From NCBI GenBank assembly GCA_902812455.1, contig CADDZH010000101.1, positions 1 through 19,650 of the forward strand: 19,650 nucleotides of DNA, read 5' to 3'. Below are positions 8,960 to 15,955 of this stretch, piece by piece. The notes under the pieces were generated by a model. That model ran no database searches. It was given only the letters and a program-made list of their open reading frames with translations, and was not told where the DNA came from. The stretch's first letter is position 1. Each line of letters starts with the position of its first letter. The DNA is from Chloroflexota bacterium (GTDB lineage Bacteria > Chloroflexota > Ktedonobacteria > Ktedonobacterales > Ktedonobacteraceae). The translations under genes and the position numbers were made by a program.

Positions 8960-9796
8960 TCAGTCTTGAGGAGTAATGGGAAGTTGCTCGATCACGACGA
9001 TGCTCTCAGGAAATTGCAGCTCAAGAGTATACGTGGCCGGTACAACTGACGAGAATAAAAAGTTTCCAAGCTCATCGATAGTTTGCGAATATGTATTGCC
9101 GCGTGAACTTGCTTCCTGCTCTGTCGAAAGAAGCACCTTCGTTCCTTCTAATGCCTCTAATGCCTGCCCGCTGCGCTTGACAAACCCAGCCAGTTGGAGC
9201 AAATCTCTGCGGGTAGTATCCTGCTCGACCTGGAGAGATATACTCACATCTCCGGCAGTATAGCGGCGAGGCCAGGTCGAAGTCGCTATGCTATTACGCT
9301 GAAATGCCAGGCGCGGCTGCGGAGGGACGAGGGTAGCGACAATACGCCGCACACCAGCGCTCGATTGATCGCGTATGCGTTCAATGACCTCTCTGGCTCT
9401 TTGCCCCACAGGATAATTCTGGGATGCAGGAAATCGAGCCGCGCCACCAGGAACAACTGCACGTGCTTCGAGCATGGGATCATTGGCAAGAAAATCCGCG
9501 AGCATCGTCACTTCGGCAGCGCAAAATCTACATATGCTCAGGTGGTTTTGAACAGCAGCCGTCATCTCTTTACTCAGCAGCCCCAACTGGTACTCGCCAA
9601 GCACCTGGCTGGGCGGGCAATCTTGCCGGTAAAGCTTACTGCTCAGCACATGTTCCAGGCGTCGATAGGTTGCCAGTAAACTTGAACAGCGCTGGCACTG
9701 TGCAAGGTGCTGCACAACGAATGGGCGTACCGGCTCTCCCGCAAGATAGGCCAGCAATTCCTCATCGCGAACAGCACCAGGTGTAGTACACTCCAT
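8960..9796 (-). CDS. Putative anti-sigma factor with two HxxxCxxC zinc fingers
   Basis: This 278-residue protein carries two zf-HC2-type fingers: HLAQCQRC (His30, Cys34, Cys37) and HLSICRFC (His85, Cys89, Cys92). Such fingers are typical of zinc-binding anti-sigma factors that clamp group 4 sigma factors. A linker of about 70 residues, rich in Ala, Pro and Arg, leads to a C-terminal domain (about 180-278). Its pattern (GTKVLLS, then DELGNFLFSSVVPATYTLELQFPE) resembles carboxypeptidase-regulatory-like beta-sandwich domains. No transmembrane helix is visible, so it should be cytosolic, unlike many anti-sigma factors. GAAGGAAA lies 6 nt before the ATG. It sits between a sigma gene (158 bp upstream) and the TPR-CHAT gene (29 bp downstream). 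Inhibition of that sigma factor is inferred from context. Confidence 0.8.
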   Translation of the reverse strand: MECTTPGAVRDEELLAYLAGEPVRPFVVQHLAQCQRCSSLLATYRRLEHVLSSKLYRQDCPPSQVLGEYQLGLLSKEMTAAVQNHLSICRFCAAEVTMLADFLANDPMLEARAVVPGGAARFPASQNYPVGQRAREVIERIRDQSSAGVRRIVATLVPPQPRLAFQRNSIATSTWPRRYTAGDVSISLQVEQDTTRRDLLQLAGFVKRSGQALEALEGTKVLLSTEQEASSRGNTYSQTIDELGNFLFSSVVPATYTLELQFPESIVVIEQLPITPQD

Positions 9797-9954
9797 GAGC
9801 GTTTCCTTCAGACTCGATATTAGCTAGTAGTTTTCCTCCAACCTGCTGGCGACTCTCCCCAGTGCCACCAGTACATTGGCAACTACTCAGGATAGGAACT
9901 GTCCTCTCCAACTCTTCACTTCAATAAACGACTTTTGTTGCTATTTTAGCATTA

Positions 9955-10737
9955 TCAAGGATGCTGGTGCTTAAATACTGCTTGCAACCGGCGGTTCCGG
10001 CGAAGTCGTTCTAATACATTGCGTTTGATACGGTATACATCGTCCACAGTAGGAAATAGCCGGCGATGCTGGCTACTTATCTCGCTAGGTTTCATTCCAT
10101 GAATATAGGCAAGATAGATAAGCACGCGCTCCTCTTCACCATTGAGTTCCTCTTGAATGATTTGCCACAGGCTTTGTGCGGAAATATTGGAAATAACATC
10201 GTCAGCCGGATCATCGCTTGCCGGTTCATGTTCCATTAATTCCAGCGCCTCTTCATACTGGCGAGCCTGCCTGGCACGAACTTCATCGGCAACCACGCTA
10301 TGCACGCACATTTTCAAATATTTCAAAATAGCAGCCAGCGAGTCAAAATTATCTATTTTGGCAGGGGTGAGCGCCTGCGCAAATTTGGCAAAGACGGCAT
10401 TGACAAGCGGCCCGCTGCCATCCTGCCCTAGCAGTGGCGCTGCGCTCTGGTGCTGCGTCACCCATGTGAGGACAAGCGGCGCGTACTGTTGATAGATACA
10501 GGCCCAGGCGCCATCATCCCGGTTGACGATAGCACGACGGAATAATTCCAGGCAGAAACGGTCATTCGAGACGCTTTGCCGCAAGAATTTATTGGTCTCT
10601 TCGGCACAACAATGAGCCAGATCATTAATGGGGAGAAGTTGTATGGGTACCCCTTGCGGGTACTCTAATGCGCTTTCGCCCTGTCCTCTCAGTCCCGGCT
10701 GCGCACCGGCTGGCTGAGAGCGGTTTCGAGACTCCAT
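9955..10737 (-). CDS. Sigma-70 family RNA polymerase sigma factor (ECF-like)
   Basis: This protein of about 260 residues has a sigma-2-like region (AIVNRDDGAWACIYQQYAPLV through FDSLAAILKYLKMCVHSVVADEVRAR) and a sigma-4-like helix-turn-helix region (LNGEEERVLIYLAYIHGMKPSEIS, then VDDVYRIKRNVLERLRRNRR). The two are joined by an acidic linker, and a poorly conserved tail of about 60 residues precedes region 2. It lacks sigma-1 and sigma-3 regions, as expected of a group 4 factor, although it is divergent. The start chosen at 10737 (MESRNRSQ) has AGGGAG 9 nt upstream; the ATG at 10773 has no ribosome site. It is the first gene of the sigma / zinc-finger / TPR-CHAT cluster and probably directs transcription of unknown target genes, possibly its own cluster. 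Confidence 0.82.
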   Translation of the reverse strand: MESRNRSQPAGAQPGLRGQGESALEYPQGVPIQLLPINDLAHCCAEETNKFLRQSVSNDRFCLELFRRAIVNRDDGAWACIYQQYAPLVLTWVTQHQSAAPLLGQDGSGPLVNAVFAKFAQALTPAKIDNFDSLAAILKYLKMCVHSVVADEVRARQARQYEEALELMEHEPASDDPADDVISNISAQSLWQIIQEELNGEEERVLIYLAYIHGMKPSEISSQHRRLFPTVDDVYRIKRNVLERLRRNRRLQAVFKHQHP

Positions 10738-10842
10738 TGACAATTGCTCCCTGCTTCCAGATGTAATAGGCATATCTCAATTGAAGCCCATGCAGTATAG
10801 CACGGGGAACATGAGCGCACAAGCCCTACAGAAGACCACTCG

Positions 10843-10879
10843 GTACAGGTACAATGACACACGTACAGATACAATGACA
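10843..10879. promoter_or_regulatory. Tandem 17-bp direct repeats upstream of the sigma gene (candidate operator)
   Basis: GTACAGGTACAATGACA (10843-10859) is followed after 3 bp by GTACAGATACAATGACA (10863-10879), 16 of 17 bases identical with a 20-bp period, close to two DNA turns. The repeats lie about 105-140 bp upstream of the sigma start, in the 326-bp gap between the sigma gene and the divergent MOSC gene. A weak minus-strand -10-like box (TACTAT, 10890-10895) lies just upstream of them. A role as a paired protein-binding site is inference; nothing else in the gap explains them. Confidence 0.45.
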
Positions 10880-10986
10880 TATCTTTTCTATAGTATCGCA
10901 CGTGCAAGGAGGACAAAAGTATCTTTCCCCCCTAAAAGTACCGTCTTCCTCAACTATATATTATTTCTTCCCAAGAAGCAACCATT

Positions 10987-11015
10987 TTGTTAACTTTCTG
11001 CTGGTGTGATATGCT
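10987..11015 (+). promoter_or_regulatory. Candidate sigma-70-type promoter of the MOSC gene
   Basis: TTGTTA (10987-10992) and TATGCT (11010-11015) are separated by 17 bp and each matches its consensus at 4 of 6 positions. The expected transcription start lies about 40 nt before the MOSC start codon, which has a strong AGGAGG ribosome site. Confidence 0.4.
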
Positions 11016-11063
11016 GAGACAACCTGGCTTATTTCTTACTTACCTTACCGCAGGAGGAACATC

Positions 11064-11660
11064 ATGCGTGAAATCGGGCGTATCAAGTTGGTACAGGTGC
11101 AGCGCTCTCCCATGAAAAGAGAGAACTCCCTCTATAGCTATTATGACCCGGCCCCATTACTGGTCGTTGAGTGCCTGTTGCCCTCATCAAAGGGAGTAAT
11201 TGGGCTTACGGCTGGCGGCAGGCAGATTGTCGATGTTCACCATGTTGATCATCCTCAATCGCGCAATTCCAGGGGGAAAAATGGCATTTCCATTGGCTTC
11301 ACCAGCCATTACCAGGCTATGCGTGACAGGTTCGGCGAACAGGTGGTAGATGGATGCGCGGGCGAAAACGTTCTTGTGGAAACAGAGGAGACATTCAGGC
11401 TGGCCGATCTGGGAGAGCGCCTGGCCATCCAGAACCAGCAAACCGGACAATTCGTCTATCTCACCAGCTTTAAGGTGGCTGCTCCTTGCGTCGAATTCAC
11501 GCAATACGCGGCAAATCACGGCATGCCACTTCCCCCAGAGCAATTGAAGAGCACGCTCCAGTTTCTCGACGGTGGGCGGCGCGGCTTTTATGCAACAGTG
11601 GTAGACCAGGACGAGGTGGTGGCTATTCAAGCCGGGGACAGAGTATTTGTCTCTCCCTAA
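11064..11660 (+). CDS. MOSC domain-containing protein
   Basis: This 198-residue protein matches MOSC domains, the C-terminal sulfur- or metal-handling domain of molybdenum cofactor sulfurases and of the YiiM/mARC group. Recognisable elements are the DGCAGENVLVE strand region, LADLGERLAI, the conserved cysteine in VAAPCVEF, the RRGFYATVV motif and the closing strand VAIQAGDRVFV. It has no N-terminal beta-barrel or ferredoxin domain, so it is a standalone MOSC protein whose substrate is unknown. The ATG has AGGAGG 6 nt upstream and a candidate promoter nearby. It is transcribed divergently from the sigma cluster and converges on the aldehyde dehydrogenase gene, 10 bp away. Confidence 0.82.
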   Translation: MREIGRIKLVQVQRSPMKRENSLYSYYDPAPLLVVECLLPSSKGVIGLTAGGRQIVDVHHVDHPQSRNSRGKNGISIGFTSHYQAMRDRFGEQVVDGCAGENVLVETEETFRLADLGERLAIQNQQTGQFVYLTSFKVAAPCVEFTQYAANHGMPLPPEQLKSTLQFLDGGRRGFYATVVDQDEVVAIQAGDRVFVSP

Positions 11661-11679
11661 GGGGAGTTTGTCACTCCCC
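11661..11679. terminator. Hairpin between convergent MOSC and ALDH genes
   Basis: GGGGAGT (11661-11667) and ACTCCCC (11673-11679) form a perfect 7-bp stem with a 5-nt loop directly after the MOSC stop codon and across the ALDH stop codon. It is symmetric and could stop transcription from both sides, but there is no long U-tract, so termination activity is uncertain. Confidence 0.45.
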
Positions 11680-14100
11680 GTAAGGCACCCAGATATTCTT
11701 CACCTGGGTGGCTTCACGCAGAAACTCCTCGCCTTCGCCCTGGACAGCATCCAGCCAATCGCGAGGATGTCCATAGTTCACCCACGTCCGCTTCATGTTG
11801 CCAGCCGAGGCCAGCTCAACGCGCTTTGAGCCTTCAGCCGAGCCGAAGTACCACATGGCATCAACATCGTCGTGATCGGAGAGCACCTGGGAGAGCGCAT
11901 CGCGATCGCCCGTCACGATATTGACCACTCCACCTGGCAGGTCTGAAGTCTCGAAGACCTGGTAACAATCTGTGGCGCTCAGCGGTGACTGCTGCGAGGG
12001 AATAACGACAGCAGTGTTCCCCATGGCGATGGCAGGAGCTACGAGTGAGATGAAGCCGAGCAAGGGATAGTCGTCTGGGCAGGCAATGCCCATCACGCCA
12101 ATAGGCTCTTTCATCGCCAGCACTACGCCCCGCAGCGGAGGCTTATGCACATCTCCCTCAAATTTGTCCGCCCAGGCGGCATAGCTGAACAGGCGCGAGA
12201 TGGCCGTCTCTACCTCGAGCATGGCATCTGCCTGCGCGCACCCGGTCTGCTGCACAATCCTGCGCGCAAACTCTCCAGCGCGTGTCTCCAGGTTCTCGGC
12301 AATGTAATAGAGAATCTGCGCCCGGTTGTGGGCAGTAGTAGTTGCCCAGCCACTGGCCGCATGGGCCGCTTCAACGGCGTTACGAATATCCTTGCGATTG
12401 CCTTCGCCGGCCTGCCCAATTACGCCATGATTGGGATCATACACCGGGCGGCTATAGCCAGAATCCGGTCGCACCTGCTTGCCGCCGATGAACATTTTCG
12501 GCGTTCTATCGATGGGCGGGAACGTTGATACAATATCGCCGTTTTGCATGAGGTCGGGTGCAACGGATTGATCGGGCGCAACAAATTGCATCCTTACACG
12601 CCCGTTTCTCCCTGGGGCGACAGTATCTCGCGCTTCCCAGGTAGGGCGAACATATTCGTACAGCCCTTCTTTACCACCTTCGCGACCAAAACCACTTTCA
12701 CGATAGCCGCCAAAGCCGCTCGAGGCATCGAAGAGGTTGGTGCAGTTGATCCACACCGTGCCGGCCTTCAATTTAGGGGCGATATCAAGCGCGAGGTTGA
12801 TATTCTCACTCCATACGCTGGCTGCCAGCCCATAGCGTGTGTTATTGGCCAGGGCCACAGCTTCCGATGGAGTACGGAATGTCATGGATACAAGCACAGG
12901 CCCGAAGATTTCAACCTGGGCGATGGTTGTCGCTGGCGAAACATTAGTGAAGAGCGTCGGCGGGAAGAAATAGCCTTCTGTGGGGCAGGCCCATGAAGGC
13001 TGCCACATCGTAGCCCACTCTTCGACACCCTGCTCAACCAGCCGCTGAATCTCCTTCAACTGGCCAGGAGAAACGATCGCACCCATATCAACTGCTTTGT
13101 CGAGAGGGTCGCCGAGGCGCAGCTTCTCCATACGCGCTCGCAGCTTGTTGAACAGGCGCTCAGCAATATCTTCTTGCACAAGCAGCCGCGAGCCTGCGCA
13201 ACATACCTGTCCTTGATTGAACCAGATGGCATCGACCACGCCTTCTACCACGCTGTCCAGGTCAGCATCGTCGAATACAATGAAGGGCGATTTGCCACCC
13301 AGTTCCAGTGAGAGCTTCTTGCCGGAACCAGCCGTGGCGCGGCGAATATCTCGCCCGACGGCAGTCGAGCCTGTGAACGCGATTTTGTTGATCCCAGGAT
13401 GCCGCACAAGAGCCTCGCCTACCTGCGATGCCTCGCCTGTCAGGATGTTGACCACCCCGGCAGGCAGGCCAATCTCCTGGATGATCTCGGCAAATTTGAG
13501 CGCGGTGAGCGGAGTATAGCGCGCCGGTTTTAAAACAACCGTATTACCCATTGCCAGCGCCGGGGCAATCTTCCAGGCCAGCATGAGCAAGGGAAAATTC
13601 CAGGGGATGATCTGGCCTACCACACCTACAGGCTCATAGCCAGGCAGCTCTGAAGCCATGAGCTGCGCCCAGCCGGCGTGGTAGTAAAAGTGCCGAGCGA
13701 CGAGTGGGATATCGATATCGCGCGTTTCACGGATCGATTTGCCGTTGTCCAGCGATTCCAGCACTGCCAGCAGGCGCGAGTGCTTCTGGATATGGCGCGC
13801 TATGGCGTACAGGTAACGCGCCCGCACATGACCCGGCGTCTTGCCCCAGCTTTCAAACGCTCGCCGGGCAGCTTCTACAGCCGCGTCCACATCGGCGCTA
13901 GTGCCGGCAGCGATCTGAGCCAGCGCCTTCCCCGTCGCCGGATTAATGCTATCGAGATACTGGCCGCCCGCAGGCTTCACCCAGCGATTGTTAATAAACA
14001 GGCCAAAGGGCTGGCGCTCTCGAATCCATTCCAGGGCCGGAGTTGCTGCTTCCGGGGCCGGTCCATATTCCATCGTCTCAAAAATGTCCAGGACGCTCAT
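11671..14100 (-). CDS. ALDH16-type double-domain aldehyde dehydrogenase
   Basis: This 809-residue protein has a complete ALDH domain (about 20-490) followed by a second, shortened ALDH-like domain (about 530-809). The first domain has PWNFP (Asn168), FTGSTAVG, LELGGK (Glu266) and GQVCCAGS with the catalytic cysteine Cys300, so it should be active as an NAD(P)-dependent dehydrogenase. The second has a Rossmann-like part (MKEPIGVMGIACPDDYPLL) but lacks the Glu and Cys motifs. It ends in the WYFGSAEGSKRVE and NMKRTWVNYG segments that mark the ALDH16 family. The start at 14100 has GAGGAG 9 nt upstream; an upstream in-frame ATG at 14148 overlaps deoC and is less likely. The gene lies 16 bp after deoC, so acetaldehyde from deoxyribose breakdown is a probable substrate (inference). 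A palindromic repeat sits inside the interdomain linker at residues 501-509. Confidence 0.9.
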   Translation of the reverse strand: MSVLDIFETMEYGPAPEAATPALEWIRERQPFGLFINNRWVKPAGGQYLDSINPATGKALAQIAAGTSADVDAAVEAARRAFESWGKTPGHVRARYLYAIARHIQKHSRLLAVLESLDNGKSIRETRDIDIPLVARHFYYHAGWAQLMASELPGYEPVGVVGQIIPWNFPLLMLAWKIAPALAMGNTVVLKPARYTPLTALKFAEIIQEIGLPAGVVNILTGEASQVGEALVRHPGINKIAFTGSTAVGRDIRRATAGSGKKLSLELGGKSPFIVFDDADLDSVVEGVVDAIWFNQGQVCCAGSRLLVQEDIAERLFNKLRARMEKLRLGDPLDKAVDMGAIVSPGQLKEIQRLVEQGVEEWATMWQPSWACPTEGYFFPPTLFTNVSPATTIAQVEIFGPVLVSMTFRTPSEAVALANNTRYGLAASVWSENINLALDIAPKLKAGTVWINCTNLFDASSGFGGYRESGFGREGGKEGLYEYVRPTWEARDTVAPGRNGRVRMQFVAPDQSVAPDLMQNGDIVSTFPPIDRTPKMFIGGKQVRPDSGYSRPVYDPNHGVIGQAGEGNRKDIRNAVEAAHAASGWATTTAHNRAQILYYIAENLETRAGEFARRIVQQTGCAQADAMLEVETAISRLFSYAAWADKFEGDVHKPPLRGVVLAMKEPIGVMGIACPDDYPLLGFISLVAPAIAMGNTAVVIPSQQSPLSATDCYQVFETSDLPGGVVNIVTGDRDALSQVLSDHDDVDAMWYFGSAEGSKRVELASAGNMKRTWVNYGHPRDWLDAVQGEGEEFLREATQVKNIWVPYGE
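12574..12598 (-). repeat. Degenerate palindromic repeat inside the ALDH reading frame
   Basis: These 25 bases match the repeat inside deoC (15158-15182) at 20 positions, and all five differences are transitions. Read on the coding strand it encodes VRMQFVAP in the linker between the two ALDH domains. The palindrome arms (GGGCGCAA and TTGCATCC) are now 6 of 8 complementary, consistent with decay after insertion. Confidence 0.65.
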
Positions 14101-14116
14101 GATATGTTCTCCTCGT

Positions 14117-15211
14117 TCAGACCATCGGGTTATGATGTGCTGCCGCATAGTGGCCCGTCACAAAGTACGAAAGCTGCCGCTCGATATCAGAAAGCAGGCC
14201 ACTTGCCCCAATGCGGAAGAGCCGGTTGCTGAGCCACTCATTGCCCAGTTCCTCTTTCATCAAAATGAGCCAGTCAAGCGAGCTTTTTGCGCTGCGAATA
14301 CCGCCAGCAGGTTTGAAGCCCACTTTATAGCCGGTCTGCTCATAATAGTCACGGATCGCTCGCACCATGACAACGCCAACGGGAAGCGTGGCATTGACCG
14401 TTTCTTTACCTGTAGAGGTCTTGATAAAATCTGCTCCGGCCATCATGCATACCAGGCTTGCCATACCTACGTTGCGCAACGTAGCAAGTTCATGAGTAGC
14501 AAGAATAGTCTTCATATGAGCTTCGCCGCACGCCGCCCGGAACGCCCGCACTTCATCATAGAGCGCCTGCCAGTTGCCGGTCAGCACGTGTGCGCGAGAA
14601 ATGACAACATCGATTTCGCTCGCGCCAGCCTCAAGGGAAGCCTCGATTTCCTCAAGTTTCTGCTCAAAACCAATTTGGCCTGCTGGAAAGCCTGTAGAAA
14701 CGGCCGCTACGGGAATGCCCGAACCCCGCAGCGCCTCAACAGCCACGGACACGAGATTATGATAGACACAGACCGCGCCAACCTTCAAATCGTAATCACC
14801 CATGCCCAGAGCTTCGAGGATATCCCGGCGCACGGGCTGGCGAGCTTTGGCACAGAGGCGCAGCACATTGCCAGGCGTATCGTCTCCCGACAGCGTGGTG
14901 AGATCAATGCAGGTGATCGCTCGCAATAACCAGGCCGCCTGCCACTCTTTCTTCACGGTACGCCGCGTGGGCAGCGTGGCAGCTCGCCGCTCTACCGCGC
15001 TGCGATTGATATGTACCCTGCTGACCCAGTTCATATCAAGAGGGATGCCCGGGTTGCGTTCATATTCGAGCCTTGCGCCGGCTGGCACAGGGTAAGCGGG
15101 CCTGGTACCGGTGGACGTGGTATTGGTAGGTGTAGTATCGGTGAGCCCGGTATCAGTGGGCGCAATAAATTGCGCCCCTACGGGTTTGGTTCGTTTTCCG
15201 GTTGTGGTCAT
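14117..15211 (-). CDS. deoC: Deoxyribose-phosphate aldolase, long (animal-like) type
   Basis: This enzyme splits 2-deoxy-D-ribose 5-phosphate into glyceraldehyde 3-phosphate and acetaldehyde. The 364-residue sequence shows the Schiff-base lysine in DFIKTSTGK (Lys264), the second active-site lysine in GFKPAGGIR (Lys300) and Asp201 in EIDVVIS. Segments such as RRTVKKEWQAAWLL and TCIDLTTLSGDD closely resemble the animal DERA protein as I recall it, with all three catalytic residues shifted by 46 positions. The first 50 or so residues are therefore an extension: a palindromic-repeat peptide (KPVGAQFIAP) and a Thr-rich low-complexity stretch. The start has AAGGAAA about 7 nt upstream. The ALDH gene follows after 16 bp. 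A candidate promoter with an internal palindrome lies about 75-100 bp upstream. Confidence 0.93.
   Translation of the reverse strand: MTTTGKRTKPVGAQFIAPTDTGLTDTTPTNTTSTGTRPAYPVPAGARLEYERNPGIPLDMNWVSRVHINRSAVERRAATLPTRRTVKKEWQAAWLLRAITCIDLTTLSGDDTPGNVLRLCAKARQPVRRDILEALGMGDYDLKVGAVCVYHNLVSVAVEALRGSGIPVAAVSTGFPAGQIGFEQKLEEIEASLEAGASEIDVVISRAHVLTGNWQALYDEVRAFRAACGEAHMKTILATHELATLRNVGMASLVCMMAGADFIKTSTGKETVNATLPVGVVMVRAIRDYYEQTGYKVGFKPAGGIRSAKSSLDWLILMKEELGNEWLSNRLFRIGASGLLSDIERQLSYFVTGHYAAAHHNPMV
15158..15184 (-). repeat. Palindromic repeat inside the deoC reading frame
   Basis: On the coding strand, CCCGTAG is followed by GGGCGCAA, a short TTTA-type loop and TTGCGCCC, giving a perfect 8-bp stem. 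It encodes PVGAQFIAP at residues 10-18, in the extension that the animal-type enzyme lacks. The same sequence in the same frame recurs in the downstream ALDH gene. Confidence 0.7.
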
Positions 15212-15282
15212 AGTCGTTTCCTTTTGGCAATGCGCAAGAGCATTCTATTATCTATCCTGTTGTGATGGTTACATGTTTATCT

Positions 15283-15308
15283 TGGCTTATCAAAGCCAGC
15301 ATTGTCAA
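15283..15308 (-). promoter_or_regulatory. Candidate deoC promoter with internal palindrome
   Basis: On the minus strand a perfect TTGACA -35 box (15303-15308) is followed by the inverted repeat TGGCTT-TGAT-AAGCCA (15283-15298) in the spacer. The -10 is poor: AAGATA at 19-bp spacing is the best candidate. A palindrome in the spacer could be a repressor site, as deo genes are often induced by deoxynucleoside metabolites, but no regulator is encoded nearby. Confidence 0.3.
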
Positions 15309-15390
15309 GATTCGTTCATGTACACAAAAATTTTTCATTATCGTGCTAGATCATAGAGGATAATGAACATAAACACTCATCGGGATAACT

Positions 15391-15548
15391 GTAGGGGCCG
15401 ATTATGCGGGTTGACGAAATAATCCACCAATCAAGTGTAGGGGCCGATTTATCGTGCCCACCGCCGATTCATCGGCCAAAATCCTGCCATGCCGTTGGCG
15501 GAATAATTGGTTAAAGCCTATTAGCGTGCCACCGCAGATTTATCGGCC
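15391..15548. repeat. Cluster of GTAGGGGCC-type palindromic repeats in the deoC-chaB gap
   Basis: The 370-bp gap 15212-15581 holds the deoC upstream region and then this repeat cluster. GTAGGGGCCGATT occurs at 15391 (ending GATTAT) and at 15437. The second copy continues into an imperfect palindrome, GGCCGAT-TT-ATCG, and then the perfect GCCGAT-TC-ATCGGC (15463-15476). A related segment (GTGCC, CACCGC, GATT, ATCGGCC) recurs at 15454-15477 and 15526-15548. No open reading frame of note lies here. Confidence 0.6.
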
Positions 15549-15581
15549 TATGATTGTTAGGAGTTAAGGAGGAAGAAAAAT

Positions 15582-15926
15582 ATGGCAACACCAAAAACAA
15601 TTTTGCGTTCAGACAAACATGCGCAAGAAATCTGGGAAAAAGCGCATGACAGCGCAGTCAAAACCTATGGGGAAGGCGGGCGAGCACACCGAGTCGCATA
15701 CGCGGCCTTAAAGCACGAATATGAGAAAAAAGGGGACAAATGGGTAAAAAAAGCTGAGAAGGGGCCTTCTGATCCCCAGGCAGCTCGTGGGCCAACAACA
15801 AAACGAAAATCAACTGAAGAACCCCGCGCACCGACAGCGCGCGGGAAAGTAGCAAGCTCAGAAAAAGAAGCAAGGCAAAAAGCAAAACAAGCGCAAAAAG
15901 AATATGCCAAATCCAGGAAATCATAG
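15582..15926 (+). CDS. ChaB-domain protein
   Basis: This 114-residue basic protein begins with a ChaB domain (about 5-60). The expected pattern is a helix with IWEKAHDSAVKTYGEGGRAHRVAYAALKHEYEK and a GDKWVKK end, as in the small E. coli protein ChaB. The remaining 55 residues are Lys-, Ala-, Arg- and Glu-rich and probably disordered or helical, like nucleic-acid-binding tails. ChaB was named as a regulator of the cation antiporter ChaA, but the biochemical role of this domain is poorly known and no antiporter gene is nearby. AAGGAGG lies about 9 nt upstream of the ATG. Codon use here is A-rich compared with neighbouring genes, consistent with the Lys-rich composition. Confidence 0.82.
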   Translation: MATPKTILRSDKHAQEIWEKAHDSAVKTYGEGGRAHRVAYAALKHEYEKKGDKWVKKAEKGPSDPQAARGPTTKRKSTEEPRAPTARGKVASSEKEARQKAKQAQKEYAKSRKS

Positions 15927-15955
15927 TGCCCTGTCAAGCTTCAATTGACTGAGAA

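Noticed and set aside
9797..9954. Possible separate promoter in the 158-bp gap between the sigma and zinc-finger genes
   Set aside because: No pair of boxes with good spacing could be seen on the minus strand, so whether the cluster is one transcript stays open.
13946..14929. 327-codon plus-strand open frame
   Set aside because: It lies antisense across the end of deoC and the start of the ALDH gene, both with clear catalytic motifs; its translation has no recognisable domain.
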